A DNA stretch of 27,776 nucleotides from an uncultured Treponema sp. (lineage in GTDB: Bacteria; Spirochaetota; Spirochaetia; Treponematales; Treponemataceae). The notes under the pieces are model-generated. The model worked only from the letters and a program-made list of their open reading frames with translations, did not search any database and was not told where the DNA came from. Positions 1 to 8,861 of the stretch are shown piece after piece (the stretch's first letter is position 1; each line of letters opens with the position of its first letter). Location of the stretch: positions 1-27,776 of the forward strand of contig CALELJ010000023.1 in assembly GCA_937902445.1 (NCBI GenBank), read 5' to 3'. The position numbers and the translations under genes are program-made.

Positions 1-1200
1 GGGACCGGATTGAGGCTGACGAGTATACATGGTGGAAGGACAGGATCAAGACAAGCGCACAGTACTATGACGCATTCCGCATTGACCATATCCTTGGCTT
101 TTTCAGAATCTGGGCGGCTGCGGAAACGGAAACCACGGCATACCTTGGACACACGATTCCATATGCCGACTTCACAAGAAAGACACTCAACGAGCTTGGC
201 TTTGACGATGACAGGATAAAGTGGATTTCAGAGCCCCACATTCCAACCGGAACCATCGAAAGCATCACATGGAACCACGATGAGGCAACGGCAATCCTTG
301 AAAAAATCTGTGATCGCGTAAAGACCGAGGAACTGTGGACATTCAAAAAGGAACTCACAGGCGACAGGAAAATCTACGCAACGCATTTCTCGGACGATGA
401 GGGAAAAGACAACGCCATAAAAAATGCCCTTGCTGAAAAGTGGAGGGACCGTTCCCTCATCCAGATCAAAAAGGATCGTTTCATCAAGGTATATGCTTTT
501 GAAAATTCAACTTCCTGGAAAACACTTTCATGGGAAGAGCAGGAAAAACTGAAGAAACTCTTTGCAGAAATCGATGAAAAGGAAAACAAAATATGGGGCA
601 AGCAGGCAACATCGACTTTGTCTGCCATCGTTCACGCCAGCGACATGATTCCTTGTGCGGAAGACCTTGGCGTGAACCTTGCGGTGATGCCTGAAGTCCT
701 TAAAAAAACTGGACATCCTTTCGCTTAAGGTAATCAGATGGACGCGCGAATGGGAAAAGCCTGGCCAGCCTTACATTGCTTTTGAAGACTACCCTGAGCT
801 GAGCGTCGCCACCACATCCGTTCATGACAGCACAACATTGCGCCAATGGTGGAATCAGGAAAAGGACAGCGTCTGGGCTTTCCTCAACTCGATAAAGGAA
901 GAAAAAAAGCCGGACGGAAATTCCGCCTTTACTCCTGAGATTGCCGAGTACGTCCACAGGGAACTCGCTAAATGCAAGAGCGCACTTCTCATCAATCCTC
1001 TCCAGGACTATCTTTTCCTTGAACATTGTTTCTTCCTGGAAAACGAAAATGACGAGCGCATCAACATCCCTGGCAGCGTGAACACATTCAACTGGACTTA
1101 CAGAATTCCAGTTACGATAAAGGAAATCGCGGAAAACAAAAGTCTCTTGAACAAAATAAACATGATCGTAAAGGAACATGACGGAGAACAGGAGGAATAG
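1..1200 (+). pseudogene. malQ: 4-alpha-glucanotransferase (GH77, DPE2-like), 5'-truncated and frameshifted
   Basis: This is the 3' part of an amylomaltase, which moves glucan segments between maltodextrins in the cytoplasm. The reading frame enters from the window edge in frame 3 and shows the GH77 nucleophile region (FRIDHILGFFRIW, near 78-117) and the acid/base region (AEDLG, near 659-673). That frame stops at 726-728. The family sequence continues in frame 1 from about 709, with LKVIRW and the third catalytic region SVHDST (near 820), and ends at 1200. The break lies in the A7 run at 702-708; removing one A restores one frame. As written, the product lacks the region-IV Asp and should be inactive. 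The FRIDHILGFFRIW wording is typical of the long DPE2-like branch. The next gene starts directly after its stop. A sequencing error, a real mutation and slippage at A7 are all possible. Confidence 0.85.
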
Positions 1201-4200
1201 ATGAAAATTTCACTGAACGAATTTCACATAAACAAGAACATAAGAAACAGATGCCATTTTGAAGAAACTCTTTTTGCCTCGACAGGAAATGCAATCTTCA
1301 CGAATTTTGCCGCAGTCCAGAGATTCCAGGTGAAGCTCAATGAGGTGTTTGAAGAAAGAGGCCAGAACGAGCTTAAAGTTTCAGCCGGAAACATCAACGC
1401 CATGGGTCTCATCGATGAGATTTTCCATCATGTATGCCTGCTGTTCCGCAGAGACAAGGCACCTGATGCTTTCAAGAACATTCTTGCTGACCTGGACAGA
1501 ACTTTCGGCGCCCAGGAAATGGACAGACTGCTTCTTGAGTTCATGGACGAATTTCCACCTGTAGAAGTCTACCAGGGAAAAATTTCAGCGGAACAGTTTC
1601 TTGACCGCAACTGCTGGGATGAAGGCGTAAAGCGTGAAAGAAGCAACCGTGAGCAGGTTCTTGAGGAAATAATTCTTCTTCACCTTGCGAACGAAAACCC
1701 GGCATTCCATCCGTTTGCGATTCTCTTTGACGATGAGAAACTCAAGAAGAATCCAAACTACATAAAGACATGGATCCAGATAAAGGCATTTTTCGAGACA
1801 CAGCCGGTGTTTGGTCCAAAAAACAATACCCTCATAAACATGCTCAAGGAACCGGTCATTGCTTCCCCAACATCTCTCAAGGGACAGCTTGACTACATCC
1901 GCACCTACTGGACTTCAGTTCTTGGAGCATGGATACTCCGTCTTCTTGAAGGAATCGACACGATCACTGAAGAAGAAAAGGCCGCATGGCATCCGACAAA
2001 CGGCGGCGAAGTTTCAATGGATGCCTACAGTTTTGACGACAACGAGCTGATGAAGGAATACGAAAGATTCAGTCCGGACCGCGAATGGATGCCTAAGGTA
2101 ATCCTCATGGCAAAAACCGTTCTTGTATGGCTTTATCAGCTTTCAAAAAAATATGACAGGGACATTTCACGTCTTGACCAGATTCCGGATGAGGAACTTG
2201 ATGCACTCCGCGACGCAGGCTTCACAGGATTGTGGCTCATCGGTCTTTGGGAACGTTCAAACGCATCTAAGAGAATCAAGCAGATAAACGGAAATCCGGA
2301 AGCTGCTTCTTCCGCTTATTCACTTTTGAACTATGAAATCGCAGGAAACCTTGGCGGATGGCCGGCACTGGAAAACCTTCGCTGGCGTTGCTGGCAGAGG
2401 GGAATACGTCTTGCTTCCGACATGGTTCCAAACCACACAGGTATGGACGGCGACTGGGTAACGGAACACCCTGATTACTTCATCACGACAAAAGACTGTC
2501 CAAGCCCAAGCTATACTTTCAACGGCGAAAATCTTAGCCACGATGGACGCGTAAGCATCTATCTTGAAGACCACTACTACAGCAAGAATGACTGCGCGGT
2601 CTGTTTCAAGCGCGTGGACAATCAGACGGGAGACGTGACATACATCTACCACGGCAACGACGGAACAGGCATGCCATGGAACGACACGGCACAGATCGAC
2701 TACCTGAACCCGGTTGCCCGTGAAGCCGTAATGCAGCAGATTTTAAACGTTGCAAGAAACTTCCCTATCATCCGCTTTGATGCCGCAATGGTTCTTGCAA
2801 AGAAACATATCAGACGCCTCTGGTACCCACAGCCAGGACACGGTGGAGACATTTACAGCCGCAGTCGCTATGCACTTTCAAGCGAGGAATTTGAAAACCG
2901 AATTCCAAATGAATTCTGGCGCGAAGTCGTTGACCGCTGTGCCCAGGAAATACCAGATACACTTTTGCTTGCAGAAGCTTTCTGGATGATGGAAGGATAC
3001 TTCACTCGTACTCTTGGCATGCACCGCGTATACAACTCAGCCTTCATGAACATGCTTAAAAAAGAAGAAAACCAGAAGTACCGCGACACCGTTAAAAATA
3101 CAATCAAGTTTGATCCGCAGATCCTCAAGCGCTACGTCAACTTCATGAACAATCCGGATGAAGAAACAGCAGTCGCCCAGTTTGGACGCGGAGACAAATA
3201 TTTTGGTGTCTGTACTTTGATGATCACAATGCCAGGTCTCCCTATGTTCGGCCATGGACAGCTTGAAGGCTATGAAGAAAAATACGGAATGGAATATACC
3301 CGCGCATACAGGGATGAACAGGTTGACGAAGGACTGATGAACGGCCACCGTCATCTGATTTTCCCTATCATGCACAAGCGCTATCTTTTTGCCCAGGTAG
3401 AAAATTTCCTCTTCTACGACGTATGGAACAACGGAAGTGTAAATGAAAATGTTTTCGCCTACTCCAATTTTGTCGGCGATGAAGGAACTGTTGTTTTCTA
3501 CAATAACAAATATGACAGTGCCCAGGGATGGATAAAGCAGTCATGTGAATACGCAGTAAAAATCGGCAGTGGCGACGATGATAAAAAAATGGTGACAAGA
3601 AGTCTTGGAGAAGGTCTTGGCCTCACCTATGGCTGGAACCATTATGTCGTACTTCACGAACAGAGATCGGGTCTTTGGTTTATCCGCAAGGCAGACGACA
3701 TCATCAACAACGGAATGTTCGTCATGCTCAAGGGATTTGAGGCCCAGGTATTTACAGACGTACGCCAGGTTGTGGACACGGAAGAAGGAAAATATGCAAA
3801 ACTCTGTGAGCTTCTTAATGGAGCCGGAACTGAGGACATCGAAATTGCATGGCAGGAGTACCGCTACAAGGAACTTTATGCAGAACTGGAAAAATTCATG
3901 ACTCCTGAATTCCTGGATGACATTCATCTTTTGTTCACACCAAAGGCAAAACTTGAGAAGAGCACAAAAAAGCCTGCCCTTAAAAGCATACTTGCAGCAG
4001 TCAAGGAAAATGCCCTTTCATACTATGAGATGGAATCTAAATTTGCACTTGATTCCGAGGCAGAAAAGAAGGCCGTTGAGACGACAGAGAAAAAGACTGC
4101 AGTAAAAAAATCTGTATCAAGGAAAGCTGCCCGTGCAAACGCAAAGTCTACTGAAGCAACTCCGGAAGAAAAATTCTCTTCATTCACAAAGCAGATTGAA

Positions 4201-5238
4201 TATCTCTACAAGATTTTTGAATCTGCACAGAAATCAAGCCTTAAGAAAAATGCAGTGAAGGCAACGCTGGATGCAGAAATCTACCAGGGATTTGAAGAGA
4301 ACAAATTGAGCGCGGATATTCTTGTCTGTTTCGCAGCAGTATCTTCCGCAGGTTCCGACAACCTGATGAAGTGGGGCTTCAACAGAAAACTTTCTGACCT
4401 TCTTGGAAAGACTGATTTTGCAGAAAGGGAATTTGGAGCTCCAGTCAAGGAAATGAGGAACATATTTGCACGTATCTTCATCTGCTCAAAGATCAGCAAG
4501 TTCAATTTCTGCACATCGGAATTTGTCAAATCGACATATGAAGTCGCAAAACTTCTTGTGAAGGACGAACACGCATTCCTGCTTTCCGGCGCACACAGTT
4601 ACGACGGAACCATCTGGTTCAACAAGGAAAGGATGGACAGCACTTTGTGGTATGCCCTCACATCAAACGCAATGCTTACTTCAAGAACACTGCGCGATCA
4701 GATCTACAGCCTCTTCAGGACTCTGTCCGCTGCAAAGGAAAAGGCAGAATACAAATGCCAGAACTTTACAAACGCTCTTATGCCTGAAGAAAAGAAAACT
4801 ACAGCCAAGAAAACGGCAGCAGTAAAGAAAACTGCGGTTGTGAAGAAAACTGAAACAGTAAAGAAGACTGAAGCTGCAAAGAAAACTGAAGCTGCAAAGA
4901 AAACTGAAGCTGCAAAGAAAACTGAAACAGTAAAGAAAACTGAAGCTGTAAAAAAGACTTCTGCCGCAAAGAAATCGACGGCCGTTAAAAAAACTGCCGA
5001 CGAGAAGAAGACCGCAATACCAAAGAAAACGACAGCTACAAAAAAGCCGGCTGCAGAAAAGAAAACTTCCACAGTGAAGAAGACTGCTACAGCAAAAAAA
5101 GCTGCCGCCTCAAAAAAGGAAACTGCGGAAAAGAAAACTTCGGCTGTGAAGAAAACAGCAGCAGCAAAAAAACCGACGGCCGTTAAAAAAACTGCCGACA
5201 AAAAGAAGACTGCTACAGCAAAGAAAACAAAGAAGTAA
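1201..5238 (+). CDS. Large GH13 alpha-amylase-family protein with histone H1-like Lys-rich tail
   Basis: Predicted cytoplasmic alpha-glucan-active enzyme of 1345 residues with no signal peptide. A GH13 barrel occupies roughly residues 300-760. It contains region I DMVPNH (from 407), region II IIRFDAA with nucleophile Asp527, region III LLAEAFW with acid/base Glu592, and region IV FMNNPDEE with Asp653. The usual His before that Asp is Pro. The N-terminal ~300 residues and the segment after the barrel match nothing I can name. A Lys-rich linker lies near 958-990. From about 1197 to the end the protein is a low-complexity tail built on K-K-T-x-A units. The ATG follows AGGAGG at good spacing and abuts the malQ stop, so the two genes form an operon for maltodextrin or glycogen turnover. 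Exact substrate is unknown. GH13 membership is firm; hydrolase versus transferase cannot be decided from sequence. Confidence 0.85.
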   Translation: MKISLNEFHINKNIRNRCHFEETLFASTGNAIFTNFAAVQRFQVKLNEVFEERGQNELKVSAGNINAMGLIDEIFHHVCLLFRRDKAPDAFKNILADLDRTFGAQEMDRLLLEFMDEFPPVEVYQGKISAEQFLDRNCWDEGVKRERSNREQVLEEIILLHLANENPAFHPFAILFDDEKLKKNPNYIKTWIQIKAFFETQPVFGPKNNTLINMLKEPVIASPTSLKGQLDYIRTYWTSVLGAWILRLLEGIDTITEEEKAAWHPTNGGEVSMDAYSFDDNELMKEYERFSPDREWMPKVILMAKTVLVWLYQLSKKYDRDISRLDQIPDEELDALRDAGFTGLWLIGLWERSNASKRIKQINGNPEAASSAYSLLNYEIAGNLGGWPALENLRWRCWQRGIRLASDMVPNHTGMDGDWVTEHPDYFITTKDCPSPSYTFNGENLSHDGRVSIYLEDHYYSKNDCAVCFKRVDNQTGDVTYIYHGNDGTGMPWNDTAQIDYLNPVAREAVMQQILNVARNFPIIRFDAAMVLAKKHIRRLWYPQPGHGGDIYSRSRYALSSEEFENRIPNEFWREVVDRCAQEIPDTLLLAEAFWMMEGYFTRTLGMHRVYNSAFMNMLKKEENQKYRDTVKNTIKFDPQILKRYVNFMNNPDEETAVAQFGRGDKYFGVCTLMITMPGLPMFGHGQLEGYEEKYGMEYTRAYRDEQVDEGLMNGHRHLIFPIMHKRYLFAQVENFLFYDVWNNGSVNENVFAYSNFVGDEGTVVFYNNKYDSAQGWIKQSCEYAVKIGSGDDDKKMVTRSLGEGLGLTYGWNHYVVLHEQRSGLWFIRKADDIINNGMFVMLKGFEAQVFTDVRQVVDTEEGKYAKLCELLNGAGTEDIEIAWQEYRYKELYAELEKFMTPEFLDDIHLLFTPKAKLEKSTKKPALKSILAAVKENALSYYEMESKFALDSEAEKKAVETTEKKTAVKKSVSRKAARANAKSTEATPEEKFSSFTKQIEYLYKIFESAQKSSLKKNAVKATLDAEIYQGFEENKLSADILVCFAAVSSAGSDNLMKWGFNRKLSDLLGKTDFAEREFGAPVKEMRNIFARIFICSKISKFNFCTSEFVKSTYEVAKLLVKDEHAFLLSGAHSYDGTIWFNKERMDSTLWYALTSNAMLTSRTLRDQIYSLFRTLSAAKEKAEYKCQNFTNALMPEEKKTTAKKTAAVKKTAVVKKTETVKKTEAAKKTEAAKKTEAAKKTETVKKTEAVKKTSAAKKSTAVKKTADEKKTAIPKKTTATKKPAAEKKTSTVKKTATAKKAAASKKETAEKKTSAVKKTAAAKKPTAVKKTADKKKTATAKKTKK
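4790..5235 (+). repeat. Degenerate coding repeat encoding (K-K-T-x-A)n tail
   Basis: This segment encodes about 149 residues of near-periodic Lys/Thr/Ala/Val/Glu sequence in 5-6-residue units. Within it, 4873-4926 is three perfect tandem copies of the 18-mer gctgcaaagaaaactgaa (residues AAKKTE). The composition matches histone H1 or Hc1-type C-terminal tails. The long opposite-strand frame here is a by-product of the repeat. Confidence 0.9.
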
Positions 5239-5242
5239 AAGC

Positions 5243-5279
5243 AAAAGGGGCTGTGCCACAATTTGGTACAGCCCCTTTT
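5243..5279. terminator. Bidirectional rho-independent terminator
   Basis: A 16-bp stem (5243-5258 with 5264-5279, one G-T wobble) with a 5-nt loop has AAAAGGGG on one side and CCCCTTTT on the other. It lies between the convergent GH13 gene and threonine synthase, and each strand has T-rich sequence after the stem, so it can end both transcripts. Confidence 0.92.
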
Positions 5280-5295
5280 CATTTTTCATGAAGGT

Positions 5296-6624
5296 CTAGA
5301 ACATTCTCCGCAGGTTCAGTGAATTCAAAATAGAAATCAAAGAATCAATTCCATCTGGAGAAAGAACGCTTCTGTCCAGAGAAACAGGATTGAATGCCGA
5401 AGCGACATTTTCGCCTTTTTCCGGACACTCGCCAAGATTATGTCTGAGGAACTGTTCATCGATGGAAGGTGCATCACGGGCCACAAGAACCACGGCACCG
5501 TCACCGTCATTTGTGACGTCACTGCGCTTACATGCTGCGGCGTAGGCTGCCGACGTATCATGGTCAGCATAGACCTTGTATTTCATATACAGTTCCTTGC
5601 AGGCATTGTCCATATCATCTTCCGAAACCTGTGCCGGGAAAACGAAACTTCTCATCATGAGTGAGTTTGCCTTGAATACCTGTTCAAGACGCTCGATATT
5701 TGAAGGACTTGCAGGATCAGCAGCAAGCCTTTCATTTACAGGAAGAAGGCTGTCAGTAACCATGCAGTTGCCCTTGGCATCGAGGCAAAGGTTTGTTGAA
5801 GACGGAACAATAAATCCGTTTACAGGAAGCGCAAAACGCCATCCATAAAGCCCCGAAATGAGGTTTCCGTAGTTGCCGGCAGAAAAAGCATAGTAAATGT
5901 CACCGCTTACTGTTTTCTTCAGTCTTGAAAAAGCATAGGTGTAGAAAAAAGCCTGTGGAAGAAGACGACCGATATTGGCTGTATTTGCAACAGTCAGATG
6001 GTATTTTTCAACCAGTTCCCGGCTGGCAAAAATTTTACGTACCAGATTGCGGCAGTCCTCAATGGTTCCGTCGACTTCGACCGGAAAAAGATTGCCTCCG
6101 TTCCAGACAAAATCGCTTTCATCCATTCCGCGAAGGCTTCCCTTTGGACAAAGAAGAACAGACTTAAGAAGTTTCTTGTCCTTCATCGCCTTGGCCATGC
6201 AGGCACCAAGTTCACCAGTGGTCGCATCAAGAAGAATCGCCTTTTCACCATCAAGCTGAAGGATTGTCTCAAGGGTTGCCGTAAGATAGGAAACTCCATA
6301 ATCCTTGAAAGTACCGGTGGCACCATTGTAAAGCTCAAGAAGGAAAAGATTGTCATCAAGCTGCCTGAATTCAGGATCCTTCTTGAAAGCCCTTGTTGCA
6401 ATTGTTTCACAAATGATAGGGCTGAACTCATCATTGATCATCGCCGAAGTCAAGGAACCTGCAAGAGAAGAAAATGATGTGTTTTCATCTGCGTATAAAA
6501 TCCAGCGGCGAAGATCAACTGAATCTTCCGGTACATACAAACCGCCGTCAGAAGGCATACAGTCAAGAACAGCCTTCTTGAATCCCGCCATATTTCCAGA
6601 ATCGCGGGTGCTGTAAAATTTCAT
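5296..6624 (-). CDS. thrC: Threonine synthase
   Basis: PLP-dependent enzyme converting O-phosphohomoserine to threonine, the last step of threonine synthesis, in the cytoplasm. The N-terminus (MKFYSTRDSG, then PSDGGLYVPE) is the family opening, and the Schiff-base lysine is Lys107 in TGTFKDYG. At 442 residues it has the normal length of the short bacterial type. The ATG is preceded by GAGGGG about 9 nt upstream. It lies 29 bp after the hisA-hisIE gene on the same strand, with no terminator between, so co-transcription is likely. That pairing of a histidine and a threonine gene is a local arrangement, not a pathway link. Confidence 0.93.
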   Translation of the reverse strand: MKFYSTRDSGNMAGFKKAVLDCMPSDGGLYVPEDSVDLRRWILYADENTSFSSLAGSLTSAMINDEFSPIICETIATRAFKKDPEFRQLDDNLFLLELYNGATGTFKDYGVSYLTATLETILQLDGEKAILLDATTGELGACMAKAMKDKKLLKSVLLCPKGSLRGMDESDFVWNGGNLFPVEVDGTIEDCRNLVRKIFASRELVEKYHLTVANTANIGRLLPQAFFYTYAFSRLKKTVSGDIYYAFSAGNYGNLISGLYGWRFALPVNGFIVPSSTNLCLDAKGNCMVTDSLLPVNERLAADPASPSNIERLEQVFKANSLMMRSFVFPAQVSEDDMDNACKELYMKYKVYADHDTSAAYAAACKRSDVTNDGDGAVVLVARDAPSIDEQFLRHNLGECPEKGENVASAFNPVSLDRSVLSPDGIDSLISILNSLNLRRMF

Positions 6625-6653
6625 TGGATAATCCCCTCTTTAAAATATCGCCA

Positions 6654-7952
6654 TTATTTCTTGTGGCGACGGTCAAGCTCATTGTAGACGTCCTGCCATG
6701 TAACACCTTCCTTGTACATGAGAACGCTTACAAAATAAAGAAGATCGGCTGCTTCCCAGATTACTTCATCCTTGCCTTCTGCCTCACAGATTTCTTCCGC
6801 CTCTTCCTCAACCTTTTCACGAACACGCTTGTCATTGAGGGTTGCAGTATAGCTGCCCGGACGTGGATTTGCAAAACGCTCTGAAATAGTTCCGTAGAGA
6901 CGCTCCATTGAACTTTTTTCATCTGGTTCTGCGCCAAAGCAGGTGAAGCTGCCTGTATGGCATGCACCACCATGAGGAATGACTGTAGCAAGAATAGTAT
7001 CCCTGTCGCAGTCCACGCGCATTTTCACAACTTCAAGGAAGTGACCGCTTGTCTCTCCCTTTGTCCACAAAACATTTCTTGTACGGCTGAAGAATGTAAG
7101 CTTGCCTGTATCAAAAGTCTTTGCAACTGCTTCCTTGTTTGAATAGCCCATCATCAAAACTTCGCCATTGACGCTCTGTGCGATAACAGGAATCATCCCA
7201 TTTGTTTTTTCCCAGTCAAGGCATGCCATGAAACTGTCCTTAAGGGAAACAGCACCTGTATAGAGGGCCATTCCAAGCTGAACGTCACATCCAAGCTTTT
7301 CAAGTTCCGCGATCTGCTCAAGAGAATTTACGCCACCTGCTGCAACAACGCGGCATTTTACAGCCTCACGAAGCTGGCGGCACATGTTCATGTCAGTACC
7401 CTGCATGCAGCCTTCCTTTTCAACGCATGTGAAAAGAAGTTCAGAAGCGTATTTTTCTGCTTCCTTTGCACCTTCGATGAGGGAGATATTTGCAGTCTCT
7501 GTCCATCCCTTGAGGGCGATTTTTCCGTTTATGGCATCAACAGAAATGATGACGCGCTGTTTTCCGATGGCGGCAACAAGTTCCTCAAGAAATGCTGTGT
7601 TCAGGATAGGATCACTGTCAGCCTTGCGGTCTGCATTCCATGCTGCTGATCCAACAATAACTTTTTCAGCTCCAAGGGAAATGAGTTCCTTTGCTTTTTT
7701 TACGTCACGGATTCCGCCGCCTACGCGAACGTTTCCCTTTCTCAAAAGTGACTTCAAGAGTTCAGTATTAGGTGTATTGCCCTTTGCATCCGTATTGCGC
7801 AAAGCCTGGTCAAGGTCGATGATTGCAACTTCTCCGTACTTATTGAAGTCTGCGATCAAAGCATCAGCATCATCACGCTGGAGAACAAGATCCTTGCCAT
7901 TTTTCAACTGGACAACATGTCCGTCTTTCATATCAATAGAAGCTATTACCAT
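6654..7952 (-). CDS. hisA-hisIE: HisA-HisI-HisE triple fusion (histidine biosynthesis)
   Basis: One ~432-residue protein carries three consecutive histidine-pathway activities. The first ~250 residues are a HisA (ProFAR isomerase) barrel: ASIDMKDG with the first catalytic Asp, VGGGIR, SVDA with the second Asp, and AAGGV. Next comes HisI (PRA-CH): WTKGETSGHF, VDCDRDT and HGGACHTG with the zinc and metal ligands. The end is HisE (PRA-PH): EKVEEEAEE and EAADLLYF. These are steps 2, 3 and 4, although domain order is 4-3-2. A TTG at 8009 and an ATG at 7961 are possible earlier starts. I choose the ATG at 7952 because MVIASIDMKDG is the normal HisA opening and a TATAAA box 9 nt upstream gives a leaderless mRNA. 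HisIE fusions are common; a HisA fused in front of HisIE is unusual to my knowledge. Confidence 0.93.
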   Translation of the reverse strand: MVIASIDMKDGHVVQLKNGKDLVLQRDDADALIADFNKYGEVAIIDLDQALRNTDAKGNTPNTELLKSLLRKGNVRVGGGIRDVKKAKELISLGAEKVIVGSAAWNADRKADSDPILNTAFLEELVAAIGKQRVIISVDAINGKIALKGWTETANISLIEGAKEAEKYASELLFTCVEKEGCMQGTDMNMCRQLREAVKCRVVAAGGVNSLEQIAELEKLGCDVQLGMALYTGAVSLKDSFMACLDWEKTNGMIPVIAQSVNGEVLMMGYSNKEAVAKTFDTGKLTFFSRTRNVLWTKGETSGHFLEVVKMRVDCDRDTILATVIPHGGACHTGSFTCFGAEPDEKSSMERLYGTISERFANPRPGSYTATLNDKRVREKVEEEAEEICEAEGKDEVIWEAADLLYFVSVLMYKEGVTWQDVYNELDRRHKK

Positions 7953-7961
7953 AGTGACCAT

Positions 7962-7991
7962 TTTATAAAAAATCGCACTAAAACACAACAA
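7962..7991 (-). promoter_or_regulatory. Predicted hisA-hisIE-thrC promoter
   Basis: TTGTTG (7991-7986), 18-bp spacer, TATAAA (7967-7962) on the minus strand. Transcription would begin near 7955, a few bases before the ATG at 7952. There is no Shine-Dalgarno sequence. It shares the 121-bp divergent region with the mlaE promoter. Confidence 0.55.
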
Positions 7992-8035
7992 AAACGCAGG
8001 GCCTCTCAAGTTCCGGCTGTACCCTCATTTAAATG

Positions 8036-8064
8036 TTTTCAATTTGCCATTTTCCTACTATAAT
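8036..8064 (+). promoter_or_regulatory. Predicted mla operon promoter
   Basis: TTTTCA (8036-8041), 17-bp spacer, perfect TATAAT (8059-8064). The start codon at 8074 lies 9 nt after the -10 box, so the mRNA would be leaderless or nearly so. Confidence 0.65.
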
Positions 8065-8073
8065 AGTGGCATC

Positions 8074-8853
8074 ATGTTAAAAAAGTTGGGACATTTCATC
8101 AGAGGGAGATTTTCTTCTTCCGGATATCTGCTTGGCTACATTGGCCGGGTTTTCAAGACATCCTTCTTCTTTCTGACACATGAAAAATCAGCACGAAAAA
8201 TTCTCATAATGCAGCTTCTGTTTACTTTCATAGAAGCCCTTCCCCTCATCGCCATGCTCTCAACTGCACTTGGATCTGCGATCTACCTTATCGGCTACCA
8301 GTTCCTTCTTTCCTTTGGACGGGAAAGCCTCATATACAAAGTTCTCGTAATGACCATAGTTCAGGAGATAGGACCTCTTCTTGTCGCCTTTGTTGTCACC
8401 GCGCGCTCTGCAACGGCCATAGCAACGGAAATCGGAGGCATGGTCATTTCCCATCAGATTGAAAGCTACATTTCATTCGGAATCGATCCCATCAGCTACC
8501 TTGTCGCTCCACGATTCCTTGGCGTAACGGCATCCGTTTTTTTTCTGAACCTTTATTTCTGCCTCTGCGGAACTTTCGGACCTTTCCTTGCTTCCCTCAT
8601 ATTCAATCCCGTCCAGGCATCGGACTATCTTTCCGGAATTTTCAGAAGCTTTGACCTTATGTCCATCTGGGTTTCCATCGTTAAAAGCATTGTCTTTGGA
8701 ATGATTGTTTCCATCGCATCCACATATTTCGGGTTCAATGTTGAACGAGCATCTACGGAAGTTCCGGTTGCAGGAATCGCATCGGTAACAAAGTCCTTCA
8801 TGTTCATCATTATTGCAGACGTATTGATCATCATCATGGTGGCCCTGAGGTAG
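8074..8853 (+). CDS. mlaE: MlaE-type ABC transporter permease
   Basis: Inner-membrane permease of an MCE/Mla phospholipid transporter, 259 residues from this ATG. The family core is visible: the segment VQEIGPLLVAFVVTARSATA followed by EIGGM, then several hydrophobic helices to the C-terminus. A TTG 30 nt upstream would extend the frame, but that region holds the -10 box, so the ATG is preferred. It is first of four same-strand genes (mlaE, mlaF, mlaD and a TPR-like gene). In diderm bacteria MlaFED moves phospholipids between inner and outer membrane. No MlaC or MlaA homologue is present here. Confidence 0.9.
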   Translation: MLKKLGHFIRGRFSSSGYLLGYIGRVFKTSFFFLTHEKSARKILIMQLLFTFIEALPLIAMLSTALGSAIYLIGYQFLLSFGRESLIYKVLVMTIVQEIGPLLVAFVVTARSATAIATEIGGMVISHQIESYISFGIDPISYLVAPRFLGVTASVFFLNLYFCLCGTFGPFLASLIFNPVQASDYLSGIFRSFDLMSIWVSIVKSIVFGMIVSIASTYFGFNVERASTEVPVAGIASVTKSFMFIIIADVLIIIMVALR

Positions 8854-8861
8854 CAGAACAA

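Noticed and set aside
4790..5235. Repeat array considered as CRISPR
   Set aside because: Units are 15-18 nt, in frame and without spacers; it is a coding repeat.
4704..5282. 192-residue open frame on the minus strand
   Set aside because: It is the antisense of the Lys-rich repeat tail and reads as a monotonous Phe/Ala/Val pattern; the plus-strand GH13 gene explains it.
7384..7968. 194-residue open frame on the plus strand
   Set aside because: Antisense to the conserved hisA-hisIE gene, with no recognisable motif.
8007..8009. TTG start for HisA 48 nt upstream of the first ATG
   Set aside because: It adds residues absent from HisA and lies upstream of the predicted promoter.
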